A stretch of 64,000 bases of DNA from Tenacibaculum sp. MAR_2009_124 (GCF_900105455.1 NZ_FNSF01000005.1:372001-436000); one strand, 5' to 3'. Counted from the first letter of the stretch, positions 9,697-19,335 are shown. Translations and numbers: made by a program. Notes: generated from the sequence alone by a model not told the origin.

Positions 9697-10734
9697 ATGA
9701 ATAATAAGCATATGACGCTTGGTGAGTTTATCATCAGCAATCAAAAATCTTTCAAATATTCATCAGGAGAGCTTTCACGCTTGATTAACTCTATTCGTTT
9801 AGCTGCCAAAGTAGTTAACCACGAAATTAGAAAAGCGGGCTTAGTTGACATTACTGGTGCTGCAGGAGACATTAATGTTCAAGGTGAAGCACAACAAAAG
9901 TTAGATGTTTTAGCGAATAACTTATTCAAGCAAACCCTAATTAACAGGGAAATTGTTTGTGGTATCGCTAGCGAAGAAGAAGATGATTATGTTGTTGTTG
10001 AAGGGAACAACAAAGCCAATGAAAACAAATATGTTTTATTAATGGATCCTTTAGATGGGTCTTCAAATATAGATGTAAACGTTTCTGTTGGAACTATTTT
10101 TTCTATTTATCGAAGAGTTTCTCCCGTAGGAACTCCTGTTACTCAGGAAGACTTTTTACAAAAAGGTAATGAGCAAGTTGCGGCTGGCTATGTTGCTTAT
10201 GGAACCTCAACCATGTTAGTTTTCACTACAGGAAACGGTGTAAATGGATTTACTTTAAATCCAGCTATCGGAACGTTTTATTTATCGCATCCGAATATGA
10301 AGTTTCCAGAAATAGGTAAAATTTACTCAGTGAGTGAAGGTTATTTTACACATTTCCAAGAAGGGATGAAACGTTTTTTAATTCACTGTAAAGAATTAAA
10401 CAAAGAAGACAATAGACCTTATACAGCAAGATATATTGGTTCTTTGGTTTCTGATTTCCACAGAAACTTAATAAAAGGAGGAGTTTATATTTATCCTGCA
10501 ACCGCCATTAATCCAAAAGGAAAACTTCGTCTTTTATACGAATGCAACCCTATGGCTTTTATATGCGAGCAAGCTGGAGGAACGGCGTCTGATGGTTTTA
10601 CAAGAATTCTTGATATTAAACCAACAGAACTCCATCAAAGAGTTCCTTTTTACTCCGGAAGCAAACAGCTAGTGGCGAAAGCTGAAAGTTTTATGAATGA
10701 GTTTTCATCAGATGAAAAACCAGTTTACGAATAG
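9697..10734 (+). CDS. fbp: Class I fructose-1,6-bisphosphatase
   Basis: From the ATG at 9697 the protein has 345 residues ([12 protein letters not shown]). The metal and substrate motif [19 protein letters not shown] is intact, as are [21 protein letters not shown] and GGTASDG. It removes the 1-phosphate of fructose-1,6-bisphosphate in gluconeogenesis in the cytoplasm. An in-frame GTG at 9670 would add nine residues but overlaps the proposed -7 box. Transcription probably reads through the inverted repeat at 10739-10901 to the hairpin at 10932. Confidence 0.95.
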   Translation: MNNKHMTLGEFIISNQKSFKYSSGELSRLINSIRLAAKVVNHEIRKAGLVDITGAAGDINVQGEAQQKLDVLANNLFKQTLINREIVCGIASEEEDDYVVVEGNNKANENKYVLLMDPLDGSSNIDVNVSVGTIFSIYRRVSPVGTPVTQEDFLQKGNEQVAAGYVAYGTSTMLVFTTGNGVNGFTLNPAIGTFYLSHPNMKFPEIGKIYSVSEGYFTHFQEGMKRFLIHCKELNKEDNRPYTARYIGSLVSDFHRNLIKGGVYIYPATAINPKGKLRLLYECNPMAFICEQAGGTASDGFTRILDIKPTELHQRVPFYSGSKQLVAKAESFMNEFSSDEKPVYE

Positions 10735-10738
10735 TACA

Positions 10739-10901
10739 ATACCAAATAAATCATAAAGTGCAATGTAAACACTCGTTCATTTTCCCTTTTTCTACATTGA
10801 AAAACAATTCCGTAGCTAAGGCTATGCAAGTGTTTTACAGCTTTTGAAAAAGAAAAAAGCAATTTCGTGTTTCTTATAACATTTTAAAATTCATTTGGTA
10901 T
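10739..10901 (-). repeat. Dispersed inverted-repeat element, copy A
   Basis: The element begins ATACCAAAT and ends ATTTGGTAT, a perfect 9-base terminal inverted repeat, with weaker pairing further in. On the minus strand its centre reads GCATAGCCTTAGCTACG, the same core as the copies at 50209 and 56930, which lie in the opposite orientation. No protein is encoded. It starts 4 bases after the fbp stop and separates that gene from its terminator. It resembles a MITE-like or palindromic intergenic unit. Confidence 0.75.
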
Positions 10902-10931
10902 CAATAAATTTTATAGTTTTATAATATTTCC

Positions 10932-10963
10932 ATAAGGCAAACGGTTGTTTGCCTTATTTTTTT
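10932..10963 (+). terminator. Intrinsic terminator of fbp
   Basis: ATAAGGCAAAC (10932-10942) and GTTTGCCTTAT (10947-10957) form a perfect 11-base stem around GGTT, followed by a T run. Confidence 0.85.
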
Positions 10964-11020
10964 ATCCTAACTTTACCTTCGTTAAATCAAAAAAATTAAA
11001 CTTTTAAAAATCAATAAATT

Positions 11021-11629
11021 ATGGCTTTTGAATTACCTGAATTAGGATATGCTCACGACGCTTTAGTACCACATATAGATGCAAAAACTATGGAAATTCA
11101 TCATGGTAAACACCATGCTGGATATACTAGCAAATTAAATGCTGCTATCGAAGGAACGGACTTATCTGATAAATCTATCGAAGATATTCTTACTAATTTA
11201 GATATGAGTAATGGAGCTGTTCGTAACAATGGTGGAGGTTTTTATAACCACTCTTTATTTTGGACAGTAATGAACCCAGAAGATAGAGGTTACTTATCTG
11301 GTGAGTTAAAAGATGCAATTGAAGCTGAATTTGGATCAAAAGAAGCTTTTATTGACGCTTTTTCTAAAGCAGCGGCAACTCAATTCGGTTCAGGATGGGC
11401 TTGGTTATGTGTTCACAAAGGAGGAAAAGTTGAAGTTTGTTCAACTCCAAATCAAGACAATCCATTAATGCCAGGTGTATCATGTGGAGGAACTCCTATC
11501 TTAGGATTAGATGTTTGGGAGCATGCTTACTATTTAAATTATCAAAACCGTCGTCCAGATTATATTGATGCTTTCTTTAAAGTAATCAACTGGAATGAAG
11601 TTGAAAGAAGATATGCTGCAGCGAAATAA
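11021..11629 (+). CDS. sodA: Superoxide dismutase, Mn/Fe family (Mn type)
   Basis: 202 residues, the usual length. Metal ligands are visible: His in MEIHHGKHH, His in [10 protein letters not shown], and Asp and His in LDVWEHAYY. The [10 protein letters not shown] context and the Gln in [10 protein letters not shown] match the manganese or cambialistic type rather than the iron type, which has its Gln earlier. It has no signal peptide and so acts in the cytoplasm. Monocistronic, with its own terminator. Confidence 0.95.
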   Translation: MAFELPELGYAHDALVPHIDAKTMEIHHGKHHAGYTSKLNAAIEGTDLSDKSIEDILTNLDMSNGAVRNNGGGFYNHSLFWTVMNPEDRGYLSGELKDAIEAEFGSKEAFIDAFSKAAATQFGSGWAWLCVHKGGKVEVCSTPNQDNPLMPGVSCGGTPILGLDVWEHAYYLNYQNRRPDYIDAFFKVINWNEVERRYAAAK

Positions 11630-11650
11630 TTGTAGTGCAATTATCGAATA

Positions 11651-11684
11651 AAAAAAGGACTTGAAAATTTCAAGTCCTTTTTTT
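11651..11684. terminator. Intrinsic terminator after sodA
   Basis: AAGGACTTGAAA pairs with TTTCAAGTCCTT, flanked by A and T runs, so it can act for sodA and for the convergent cupin gene. Confidence 0.85.
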
Positions 11685-11717
11685 ATGCTTATCCTACCTG
11701 TTATTTCAAGTTATCTT

Positions 11718-12590
11718 TTAAATTGAAACATTATTTCTCTTATTGGTTCGAGTAATGGCACGCTCATTCTTCCAATCGATCCATTCCTGCCCTTTTAGCC
11801 TCCTCATAATATTATCAATAGTTCTCATTACAAAAACATTATAAATAGCCTTTCCTAAATTTCTAGGCTTCCTTGCAATAGCGCGTAAGCTCATTGAAAA
11901 CCCTGGTGTGATATATCTCATATAATGCCACCATCCTTCGGGCATATAAAGTACATTTCCATGTTCAAGTTCCGCAGTATATCCCTTTGCATTTTTAAGT
12001 GCTGGCCATTTTTTAAAGTCTGGATCGTTAAAATCAATATCCTCTCTTGTTATTAAAGAGTTTGGAATTTTATAAAGATATTTATTTTGTTTTTGGTCAA
12101 ATAAAATACATTTTTTCTTCCCTTCGAAATGAAAATGAAAAATATTAGCTAAATCAATATCATAATGCATAAAAGTATACGAATCACGCCCTCCAAAGAA
12201 AAGCATAGGCAAACCTTTCATTAATCGCAATCCAAAATCAGGGAATTTAAAATCCTTTTGAAGTTGCGGAACCTCCTTTAAAACATTCCATAAAAAAATT
12301 CTAAATTTAGTAGGTTCTTTTTTTAATAAGTCTACATACTCTCTCATTTTCATTGTAGCATGTGGCTCGTTAAATCCATCTTTATAATCAACAGGTCTAT
12401 CGTCATATAAAGGAACAGTTTTATCTCCTGCAATCTCTTTCATATAATCCAACGACCATTTTGAATATGCTGGCCAATCTTCAATAAAACGCTCAATAAC
12501 GACGGGCTTTTGAGGCTTAAAGTAATTCTTAATAAAGTCTTCTTTGGTAATCGTTTTGACTCTATCTACGTTTTGTAATTGTAGTCCCAT
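11718..12590 (-). CDS. Cupin-like (JmjC-fold) domain protein
   Basis: Read from the ATG at 12588-12590 (MGLQLQNVDRVKTITKEDF) the protein has 290 residues; a further 28-residue extension upstream is open but looks untranslated. The N-terminal PVVIERFIEDWPAYSKWSL and the iron-binding HxD (FMHYDIDLANIFHFHFEG) with a later His (GNVLYMPEGWWHYM) place it in the cupin_8/JmjC 2-oxoglutarate oxygenase family. It probably hydroxylates a protein or small molecule; substrate unknown. It follows bioB on the same strand. Confidence 0.85.
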   Translation of the reverse strand: MGLQLQNVDRVKTITKEDFIKNYFKPQKPVVIERFIEDWPAYSKWSLDYMKEIAGDKTVPLYDDRPVDYKDGFNEPHATMKMREYVDLLKKEPTKFRIFLWNVLKEVPQLQKDFKFPDFGLRLMKGLPMLFFGGRDSYTFMHYDIDLANIFHFHFEGKKKCILFDQKQNKYLYKIPNSLITREDIDFNDPDFKKWPALKNAKGYTAELEHGNVLYMPEGWWHYMRYITPGFSMSLRAIARKPRNLGKAIYNVFVMRTIDNIMRRLKGQEWIDWKNERAITRTNKRNNVSI

Positions 12591-12717
12591 TGCTTCCAAT
12601 TTTTCCAAATGTAAAGTTAAGAAATTGTTATGAAGTTTTTTGCATAGTATTTTGTTAAAAAAAGTACCCATCAATATTTAAACTGATGAGTACTATTTTT
12701 TTAGGAAATTTTTTCCT

Positions 12718-13818
12718 CTATTTTTTTCGTATCTCTAGAGCCTCTTTCTTCTTTTGTTCGTTTCTATCAATTTTATGCCCTGGTCTTGTCCATTTTGGCT
12801 TTTCACCTAAAGCTTTATACCCTGACTCTTCAGCTTCAACAGATTCTCTTTGCTCATGTTTAAAGAAAGCTTTTTGCGGATTTAACCCTAACTCTTCAAA
12901 CATCTTCATATCTTCATTAATATCAGGATTTGGTGTCGTTAATAACTTGTCTCCTGCAAATATAGAATTCGCACCAGCAAAGAAACACATTGCTTGCCCT
13001 TCTCTACTCATTTGTGTTCTACCAGCCGATAAACGAACTTGCGATTCAGGAAGCACAATACGTGCAGTCGCAACCATTCTTACCATCTCAAAAATATTAA
13101 CGGGTGGTTGATCTTCCATTGGAGTTCCTTCAACCGCTACCAAAGCATTAATTGGTACTGATTCAGGATGTGGAGAAAACCTTGTTAAAGTTTCAAGCAT
13201 TCCTGCTCTATCTCCTATACTTTCTCCCATACCAATAATACCTCCTGAACAAACTGTTACATTTGTTTTTCTTACATTTTCAATAGTATCTATCCTATCT
13301 TTAAATGCTCTTGTAGAAATTACATCGTCGTAATAATCTTCTGAAGTATCGATATTATGATTATAGGCATATAAACCTGCCTCCGATAAACGCTTTGCTT
13401 GATTTTCAGTAACCATTCCTAAGGTACAACATACCTCCATGTCAAGTTTATTAATAGTTCTCACCATATCTAACACTTGATCAAATTCAGGACCATCCTT
13501 AACATTTCTCCAAGAAGCTCCCATACAAACTCTTGATGAACCTCCAGATTTTGCTCTCAATGCCTGAGCCTTTACCTGATTTACTGTCATTAAATCATTT
13601 CCTTCGATATCTGTATGATAGCGAGCTGCCTGTGGACAATACCCACAATCTTCAGAGCAGCCTCCTGTTTTTATTGATATTAGGGTACTAACTTGTACTG
13701 TATTTGGATCGTGATATTTTCTATGCAATGAAGCTGCTTCATATAAAAGCTCCATTAAAGGTTTATTATATATAGCTAATATTTCTTCTTTTGTCCAATC
13801 ATTTCTTACATCGCTCAT
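12718..13818 (-). CDS. bioB: Biotin synthase
   Basis: 366 residues. The radical SAM motif GGCSEDCGYCPQ (CxxxCxxC) is intact, as are GLYAYNHNIDTSEDYYDDV and the Arg of VRLSAGRTQM next to the auxiliary iron-sulfur cluster. It inserts sulfur into dethiobiotin, the last step of biotin synthesis. The C-terminus has a Lys-rich tail. It lies 153 bases after the ketoacyl synthase gene, on the same strand as the other bio genes. Confidence 0.97.
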   Translation of the reverse strand: MSDVRNDWTKEEILAIYNKPLMELLYEAASLHRKYHDPNTVQVSTLISIKTGGCSEDCGYCPQAARYHTDIEGNDLMTVNQVKAQALRAKSGGSSRVCMGASWRNVKDGPEFDQVLDMVRTINKLDMEVCCTLGMVTENQAKRLSEAGLYAYNHNIDTSEDYYDDVISTRAFKDRIDTIENVRKTNVTVCSGGIIGMGESIGDRAGMLETLTRFSPHPESVPINALVAVEGTPMEDQPPVNIFEMVRMVATARIVLPESQVRLSAGRTQMSREGQAMCFFAGANSIFAGDKLLTTPNPDINEDMKMFEELGLNPQKAFFKHEQRESVEAEESGYKALGEKPKWTRPGHKIDRNEQKKKEALEIRKK

Positions 13819-13971
13819 AAACTTAAGTTTACTTGTTAGTTGTTTGAAGACTCAAAAGTACTAATAATTAATTTATGCTTTTCACTTTTTTACCGATTAA
13901 GTAAGAATTAAACACTCCTGTATTTTGAGCCCATTTTATACTATTCTACTTACCGATCTGGTATAACTGTT

Positions 13972-15138
13972 CTAAGCTTTTTTGCTAATTAATACAGATA
14001 CTGCATTACCTCCAAAACCAACGGCATTTATTAATACTTTATTGATGTTTTTTGGTTCTTGTTGTTTTTCTATAAACGGAACATGAATTACCTTTTGATT
14101 TTGAATCATTAGAATTGCTAATTCCAAACTTAATAAACCAGAAGTTGCAAAAGTATGCCCGAGTTTCCATTTATTGGTTGTTAAAAAAGGACAATTACTT
14201 CCAAATACTTTTTTAATAGCATTCAATTCTGATTCATCTCCCTTTATCGTTCCTGGTGCATGCATTACAATAGCATCAATATCATTTAATTGGTTATCCC
14301 CTAATGCCATTCTCATTGATTTCTGAAAACAATCAGCATTAGTTGATATTGATATATTATGTTTTAATACTTCTGTTGCATATCCCACTCCCTCAATAAT
14401 GGCTAAGGCATTTTCTTGTTCTCCATCTTCTAAACACACAACTGAAGCGCCTTCACCTAATACCATTGTGTTTTTCTTCTTACTTTGATCTAATGCTTTA
14501 CAAGGAAAATTATCTTGGTTGTTCGCATATACTTTTAAAGCTTTCATTTGAGCAATAGTAAACCCTGTTAACGAAGCTTCACTTCCTCCTACTAAAAACT
14601 TATTGGTCATACCCGATAAAATCCAAGCTACACCGTTTAGCAACGAATGTAAGCCTGTTGAGCAAGTAATTGAATGAGATATTTCTGGTCCGTTTGTTTG
14701 TAAATCGTGGGCGATCCATGACGAGATATTTCCTAAGGTTGTCGTTGGAGAACTTATAGTTGAAGATTTACCTGTTTCTAAATATTCTTGGTGATATTTC
14801 TCGAACAGTGACGTTGCTCCTCTTGAAGAACCTATGTTAATTCCAAAATTATCTACTGGCTTCCACTGAGCATCATTAATGGCTCTGCGTGCAACAAATA
14901 ATGCATATAAAACGGAATCATCTAAGTCTTTATATTTCAAATCCGACCTACTTAACTCCTGAACTAATTCTCTATCAGAAGTTTTCAACTCAGCAACCCA
15001 AGCATTAAAATTTTCGTATTCCCTCTCATTAAGAAAATGCTTCTCTTCATTATAGTTGTCCCAAATTTCCTCAAAAGTACTCCCTAGTGCCGATAACGAC
15101 GCAATTGAGGTAATGGATATTCTTCTATTCAAACCCAA
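13972..15138 (-). CDS. Beta-ketoacyl synthase (KAS II-like) in the biotin locus
   Basis: 388 residues with thiolase fold. The catalytic triad of KAS I/II is visible: Cys in HSITCSTGLHSLLNG, His in VMHAPGTIKGD and His in WKLGHTFATSGL; the GFGGNAVSVLI end is also typical. It is shorter and more divergent than FabF, with HAPGT replacing HGTGT. Placed between bioA and bioB, it is a candidate for building the pimeloyl chain, since no bioC, bioH, bioG or bioZ is seen here. FabF-like general or secondary lipid synthesis is the alternative. The chemical role is inference. Confidence 0.8.
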   Translation of the reverse strand: MGLNRRISITSIASLSALGSTFEEIWDNYNEEKHFLNEREYENFNAWVAELKTSDRELVQELSRSDLKYKDLDDSVLYALFVARRAINDAQWKPVDNFGINIGSSRGATSLFEKYHQEYLETGKSSTISSPTTTLGNISSWIAHDLQTNGPEISHSITCSTGLHSLLNGVAWILSGMTNKFLVGGSEASLTGFTIAQMKALKVYANNQDNFPCKALDQSKKKNTMVLGEGASVVCLEDGEQENALAIIEGVGYATEVLKHNISISTNADCFQKSMRMALGDNQLNDIDAIVMHAPGTIKGDESELNAIKKVFGSNCPFLTTNKWKLGHTFATSGLLSLELAILMIQNQKVIHVPFIEKQQEPKNINKVLINAVGFGGNAVSVLISKKA

Positions 15139-15379
15139 AAAATTTCCACAAAAATAAAACTAATTATTCCCATTGCCTTCGAATTCTTCTTAGATTTTTA
15201 GGTTTTCTAAGGTTTTTCCTTGCCTTTCTTCCTTTAAAAAAATAGATCGAAGGTACGTTCTTAATTATTTCAATCGAAACAAACAATGATTAAAGTACTT
15301 TTATTCTTGTAACATTTCCTGTAATTTTAAGTCGTATTAGAACAACTCAATCAAATTTAATCCTAATTTAAAAATTATT

Positions 15380-15811
15380 ATGTCAGATCAGAATCAGAAA
15401 AGTTGGTTTAGTAGGAATTGGTTATGGTTCATTCCAGTTAGTGGATGTTTGGGTATTATTTTACTATTTATTTTTGGTATTGGAGCAGCCATTTTTGGAG
15501 TTTCAAATATGATCAATAACGCTACTCCTGTAGAATACGCTTTAGAACAAGCCAATAGCAACAACAAAGTACTTTCTGCTCTAGGAAACCCAATTGAAAA
15601 AGACGGATTTCCTAATGGTAATATTTCTCTTCATAACAATGATGGAAAAGTAGACTTTTCAATTCCTATCAAAGGAAGTAAAGGTGAAGGTTTTTTAATT
15701 GTTCGAGGTATTAAAACCGATGGAGAATGGGCTTTTGAAGATTTATATGTTGAAATAAAAGAAACACAAGAGCAAATAAACTTGCTTGAAAAAGCACTAG
15801 AAAGTATCTAA
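15380..15811 (+). CDS. Small membrane protein of the Coa1 (cytochrome c oxidase assembly factor) family
   Basis: 143 residues: a short basic N-terminus, one transmembrane helix (about residues 13-40) and a compact periplasmic domain. The pattern ALEQANSNNKVLSALGNPI followed by GSKGEGFLIVRG and WAFEDLYVEI matches Coa1/Tim21-like domains common in Bacteroidota. It opposes the bio genes, its end overlapping bioA by 15 bases. The function in cytochrome oxidase assembly is known only for eukaryotic relatives. Confidence 0.7.
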   Translation: MSDQNQKSWFSRNWLWFIPVSGCLGIILLFIFGIGAAIFGVSNMINNATPVEYALEQANSNNKVLSALGNPIEKDGFPNGNISLHNNDGKVDFSIPIKGSKGEGFLIVRGIKTDGEWAFEDLYVEIKETQEQINLLEKALESI

Positions 15812-17062
15812 TGCTTTTTCAATAGTAGTATATATTTTATGCAATTGCTCGTCTGTAATTACAAAAGGCGCGAGTATGTATATTGTGCTTCCTAACGGAC
15901 GTAAACAAACTCCATTTTCCATAAAGAAATTAAACAATTGATAACGAAGGTTACCATAACGTTCCATTTCTAAATTCAAATCCAATGCGAATATTACACC
16001 TAGCTGACGTGTTTCTTTAACCTTTGGATGGTTCTTTATTTTCTCTTCAAACGTTCTATGAGACTTGATAACACGTTCTATTCTTGTTTGTATTTCATCA
16101 CTCTGCAACAACTCCACACCAGCCAAGGCAGCAGCGCAAGCCGTTGGATTGGCGGAATAAGTATGACCGTGAAAAAAACCTTTTCCTAATTCATCACTTA
16201 AAAACGCATTATAAATTTGTTGAGAACAACTTGTAATTGCCATCGGGACCAAACCAGCAGTTAAAGATTTTGATAGGCATATAATATCAGGTAAATTCTG
16301 TAAATATTCAGAAGCAAAGTTTTTACCTGTTTTACCAAACCCTGTCATTACCTCATCTGCAATAGTAACCACTCCCTTATTTTTAGCTATTGCCAAAAGT
16401 TCATCTATAAATGCCGCTTCATGCATTTTCATTGCCGCTGCGCCTTGAACCAATGGTTCAAATATAAATGCTGCAACCTTATGATCTGTCAATATCTTTT
16501 CAAACTGCTTTTTTACTTCATTAAAATTATTAGCATCAGGAACAGGGATTCGTTCAACATCTATAAAAAAATCTTCAAAAGGACCGTTGTAAACAGACAA
16601 GCCTGAAACAGACATTGCCCCAAAAGTATCACCATGGAAACCTCCTTCTAAAGCAATTACTTTATTTCTTTTATCGCCATTATTAAAATGATACTGCAGT
16701 GCCATTTTTATGGATACATCAACAGAAGTAGAACCATTATCAGAAAAAAATATTTTTTCTTGATTATCAGGTAGAATTTTAATGAGTTCTTCTGATAGTT
16801 TTATAGCGGGTTCGTGAGTGAATCCAGCAAAAACAACATGATCTAGTTGTTCCATTTGCTTTGCAACCTTGTTCGTAATATATGGATTGCAATGCCCATA
16901 CATACAAGTATACCATGAAGCTATTCCGTCAATATACTCGTTTCCTTTATCATCATAAAGCACAGCTCCTTTTGCCTTTGTTATTGCAATATGATCAGGA
17001 TGTAATTTATGTTGTGTTAATGGATGCCACAAATGTTTTTTATCACGTTCTCTTAAAGTCAT
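15797..17062 (-). CDS. bioA: Adenosylmethionine-8-amino-7-oxononanoate aminotransferase
   Basis: 421 residues, class III PLP aminotransferase. It starts MTLRERDKKHLWHPLTQHK, the BioA N-terminus; the PLP lysine is in CLSKSLTAGLVPM, and FSDNGSTSVDVSIKMALQY and IADEVMTGFGKTG are present. It converts KAPA to DAPA with SAM as amino donor. The start is 34 bases after the bioD stop, in a bioF-bioD-bioA operon. Confidence 0.96.
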   Translation of the reverse strand: MTLRERDKKHLWHPLTQHKLHPDHIAITKAKGAVLYDDKGNEYIDGIASWYTCMYGHCNPYITNKVAKQMEQLDHVVFAGFTHEPAIKLSEELIKILPDNQEKIFFSDNGSTSVDVSIKMALQYHFNNGDKRNKVIALEGGFHGDTFGAMSVSGLSVYNGPFEDFFIDVERIPVPDANNFNEVKKQFEKILTDHKVAAFIFEPLVQGAAAMKMHEAAFIDELLAIAKNKGVVTIADEVMTGFGKTGKNFASEYLQNLPDIICLSKSLTAGLVPMAITSCSQQIYNAFLSDELGKGFFHGHTYSANPTACAAALAGVELLQSDEIQTRIERVIKSHRTFEEKIKNHPKVKETRQLGVIFALDLNLEMERYGNLRYQLFNFFMENGVCLRPLGSTIYILAPFVITDEQLHKIYTTIEKALDTF

Positions 17063-17096
17063 TTTTGTCTTGTTTTATTAAAAGCATGGCTTATTT

Positions 17097-17708
17097 CTAG
17101 AGATTATCTCTGAAAAGATCCGCATATTCTTTAATTACATTCTGATCAAAATAAGGTTCTTCGTCAATTCGTCCTATTACTCGAACATCAGTCATTTTTT
17201 CAATGATACTCTCCGTGGTCTTATGCTCCTCTCCTGAATAAACAATGGAAACATCATACCCCTTCTCCTTTAACAATTTTATTGTTAACAGTGAATGATT
17301 TATACTTCCTAAATAATGACGAGAAACCACAATAACTTTATAATCTGGTTTAATTACATCTAAAATTGTATCGGTATCATTCAAAGGAACTAATAATCCT
17401 CCTGCTCCTTCGATTACTAAATCATTCTCTGTTTCTGGTTCCTGGACAGATTTCAATTCAATAGAAACTCCATCAATTTCGGCCGACGCATGTGGACTCA
17501 TTGGGGTTTTTAAGGCATATGCATTTTTATGAAAAACAGATTTTTCATTAGATACCAAATCACGAACCTTATCCGTATCGGAATTTTCTAATTCTCCAGC
17601 TTGCACTGGCTTCCAGTAATCTGCTTGTAAAGCTTCAGTTACGATAGCTGACACTACTGTTTTACCAACTTCTGTTGAAATTCCAGTTATGAAATACTTT
17701 TTTTGCAT
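17097..17708 (-). CDS. bioD: Dethiobiotin synthase
   Basis: 203 residues. The P-loop is GISTEVGKTVVSA, with Ser-Thr-Glu in place of the usual Asp-Thr-Asp; KPVQAGELENSDTDKV and IEGAGGLLVPL are the substrate and Mg sites. It closes the ureido ring of dethiobiotin using ATP and CO2. It lies 82 bases after the bioF stop and before bioA. Confidence 0.95.
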   Translation of the reverse strand: MQKKYFITGISTEVGKTVVSAIVTEALQADYWKPVQAGELENSDTDKVRDLVSNEKSVFHKNAYALKTPMSPHASAEIDGVSIELKSVQEPETENDLVIEGAGGLLVPLNDTDTILDVIKPDYKVIVVSRHYLGSINHSLLTIKLLKEKGYDVSIVYSGEEHKTTESIIEKMTDVRVIGRIDEEPYFDQNVIKEYADLFRDNL

Positions 17709-17790
17709 TAAAAGATAGTTTTACAATCATTACAAACTAATTTCCTCCTTTCAAAAAAAGGAAATAACATAGAGGAAAAACCCTATACTT

Positions 17791-18945
17791 TTATACAGCA
17801 AAGGTAGCAAGCTTCTCTAGAACTTCAGTAATTTGATTGAAAGTATTATAGCTATGTAAACAAAATCGTAATCTTTCTTTACCCTTTGCTACTGTTGGAG
17901 ATAAAATTGGCTTCACATCAAAGCCGCTAGCCAACAATTTTTTCGCAATTTCTTTCGTTTTTTGATTTCCAGAAATAATACAGCAATGTATGGCAGATGA
18001 ACTTTCTATAAAGTTTAATTTTAATTCTGCAGCCGTCTTTTTAAAATGCAGAATGTTTTTTTCAAGTAATGCTTTGCTATCTCGACCTTGTTGACTTTGT
18101 AAAAGTTCATAAGCTGTTTTTATAGTTGCCAATGTATGTGGCGCCAAACCTGTTGTATAAATAAAACTTCTTGAATAGTTTACTAGAAACTGTTTCAACT
18201 CTTTACTACCTAAAACCACAGCACCATGACATCCTAACCCTTTTCCGAATGTGAGTATCCTTGCAAAAATCTTTTCGTTTAATTCCGACTCTTGAGTCGC
18301 TCCAAGTCCTTTTTTACCAAATACACCTAAAGCATGAGCTTCATCGACAATAAGGTAAGCTCCATATTTTTCACAGATCTTGCACATAACTTCCAATTCA
18401 GGTGAATCTCCATCCATTGAAAAAACTGATTCAGTAACTACATAAATTTCCCGGTCAACGGTATTTTCTTTCTTTGAAAAGGTCTTTAATTTTTCTTCAA
18501 GATCAGCTATATTATTATGGTCGAATTTATACGATTTTGCATTCGACAACTGCATCCCATCTCTTATAGAAGCATGAATAAACTCATCATACAAGATAAT
18601 ATCTCCTCGCTGAGGAACACTCGAAAACAAGCCCAAATTAGCATTGTACCCAGAATTAAAAATTAAAGCAGCTTCGGAACTATGTATGCTAGTAAGCTCT
18701 TCTTCTACTATATTGTATAATACATGATTTCCAGAAAGTAATCTTGAGCCAGTTGCTCCATTATGATCCCCTTTTATCCTGATCAACAATTCATTAGTCT
18801 GAAAGTGAAGTTCATTTGATTTCGCGAAACCAAGATAATCGTTCGAAGAAAAATCTACCAAATTATTTATCTGTCCAAGAGATCGAATTGATTTCTCAGT
18901 TTTTCTAAACTCTATTTTTCTAATCAGTTTTTCAGGAAAATTCAT
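17791..18945 (-). CDS. bioF: 8-amino-7-oxononanoate synthase
   Basis: 384 residues, PLP enzyme of the alpha-oxoamine synthase family: VDFSSNDYLGFAKS, VDEAHALGVFGKKG and the PLP lysine in LTFGKGLGCHGAVVLG. It condenses pimeloyl-ACP or pimeloyl-CoA with alanine. It is the first gene of the bioFDA operon. On its own strand TAATTTTG (18950-18957) sits only four bases before the ATG, so the message may be nearly leaderless; no good -33 box accompanies it. Confidence 0.93.
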   Translation of the reverse strand: MNFPEKLIRKIEFRKTEKSIRSLGQINNLVDFSSNDYLGFAKSNELHFQTNELLIRIKGDHNGATGSRLLSGNHVLYNIVEEELTSIHSSEAALIFNSGYNANLGLFSSVPQRGDIILYDEFIHASIRDGMQLSNAKSYKFDHNNIADLEEKLKTFSKKENTVDREIYVVTESVFSMDGDSPELEVMCKICEKYGAYLIVDEAHALGVFGKKGLGATQESELNEKIFARILTFGKGLGCHGAVVLGSKELKQFLVNYSRSFIYTTGLAPHTLATIKTAYELLQSQQGRDSKALLEKNILHFKKTAAELKLNFIESSSAIHCCIISGNQKTKEIAKKLLASGFDVKPILSPTVAKGKERLRFCLHSYNTFNQITEVLEKLATFAV

Positions 18946-18986
18946 GCAGCAAAATTACAAGAGTTTTAAAATAAAATGAAAATTAT

Positions 18987-19017
18987 TTTGTTTAGTTAGG
19001 GAACCTAACTATGTTTG
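18987..19017 (+). promoter_or_regulatory. Promoter with perfect operator palindrome, upstream of thioredoxin-like gene
   Basis: TTTG (18987-18990), 19 bases, then TATGTTTG (19010-19017) is an exact Bacteroidota promoter. Between and touching the -7 box lies TAGTTAGG-GAA-CCTAACTA (18993-19011), a perfect 8-base inverted repeat. A repressor bound there would block RNA polymerase. A related site lies at 19285-19316 before the MarR gene, the likely regulator. Confidence 0.75.
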
Positions 19018-19043
19018 TAGAAATAATTATTAAATCAAATACA

Positions 19044-19277
19044 ATGTCAAAATCAATTTTTTACCACGCAGGATGTCCAGTTTGTGTAACAGCAGAAGAA
19101 GAAATCGTTACACTTATTGGCAAAAACAATGTTGAAATAGTTCATTTAGGAGAGCAATCCGATAGGGTTTTGGAAGCAGAAAACAATCAAATAAAATCAG
19201 TACCTGCTTTATTCACTCCAACAGGAAACGTATTGCATCTAAATTTCGGGGCTTCTTTAGAAGATTTAAAAAATTAA
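19044..19277 (+). CDS. Small thioredoxin/glutaredoxin-fold protein with CPVC motif
   Basis: Starting at the ATG at 19044 (MSKSIFYHAGCPVCVTAEEE) it has 77 residues. CPVC at 11-14 is a dithiol redox motif and SVPALFT supplies the cis-proline loop. An earlier in-frame ATG at 19011 overlaps the -7 box and so is unlikely. Probably a cytoplasmic redox protein. It shares its operator with the next gene, a MarR regulator with clustered cysteines, which suggests a thiol or electrophile response. Confidence 0.8.
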   Translation: MSKSIFYHAGCPVCVTAEEEIVTLIGKNNVEIVHLGEQSDRVLEAENNQIKSVPALFTPTGNVLHLNFGASLEDLKN

Positions 19278-19284
19278 CATTTTT

Positions 19285-19316
19285 TTTGCTTCACATAGTT
19301 AGGATTACTAATTTTG
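19285..19316 (+). promoter_or_regulatory. Promoter with operator half-site, upstream of marR-AAA-yggS
   Basis: TTTG (19285-19288), 20 bases, then TAATTTTG (19309-19316). Between them TAGTTAGG (19296-19303) repeats exactly the left half of the upstream operator with the same placement; the right half is degenerate (only CTAA is kept). This suggests autoregulation with weaker binding. Confidence 0.65.
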
Positions 19317-19335
19317 TGAAGCAAAATCTTTTATT

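Noticed and set aside
12686..13111. Plus-strand frame of 141 codons
   Set aside because: It lies opposite bioB, whose radical SAM motifs are certain, and shows no family features.
19011..19043. Upstream ATG start for the thioredoxin-like protein
   Set aside because: It overlaps the TATGTTTG -7 box and the operator, so it cannot be inside the message.
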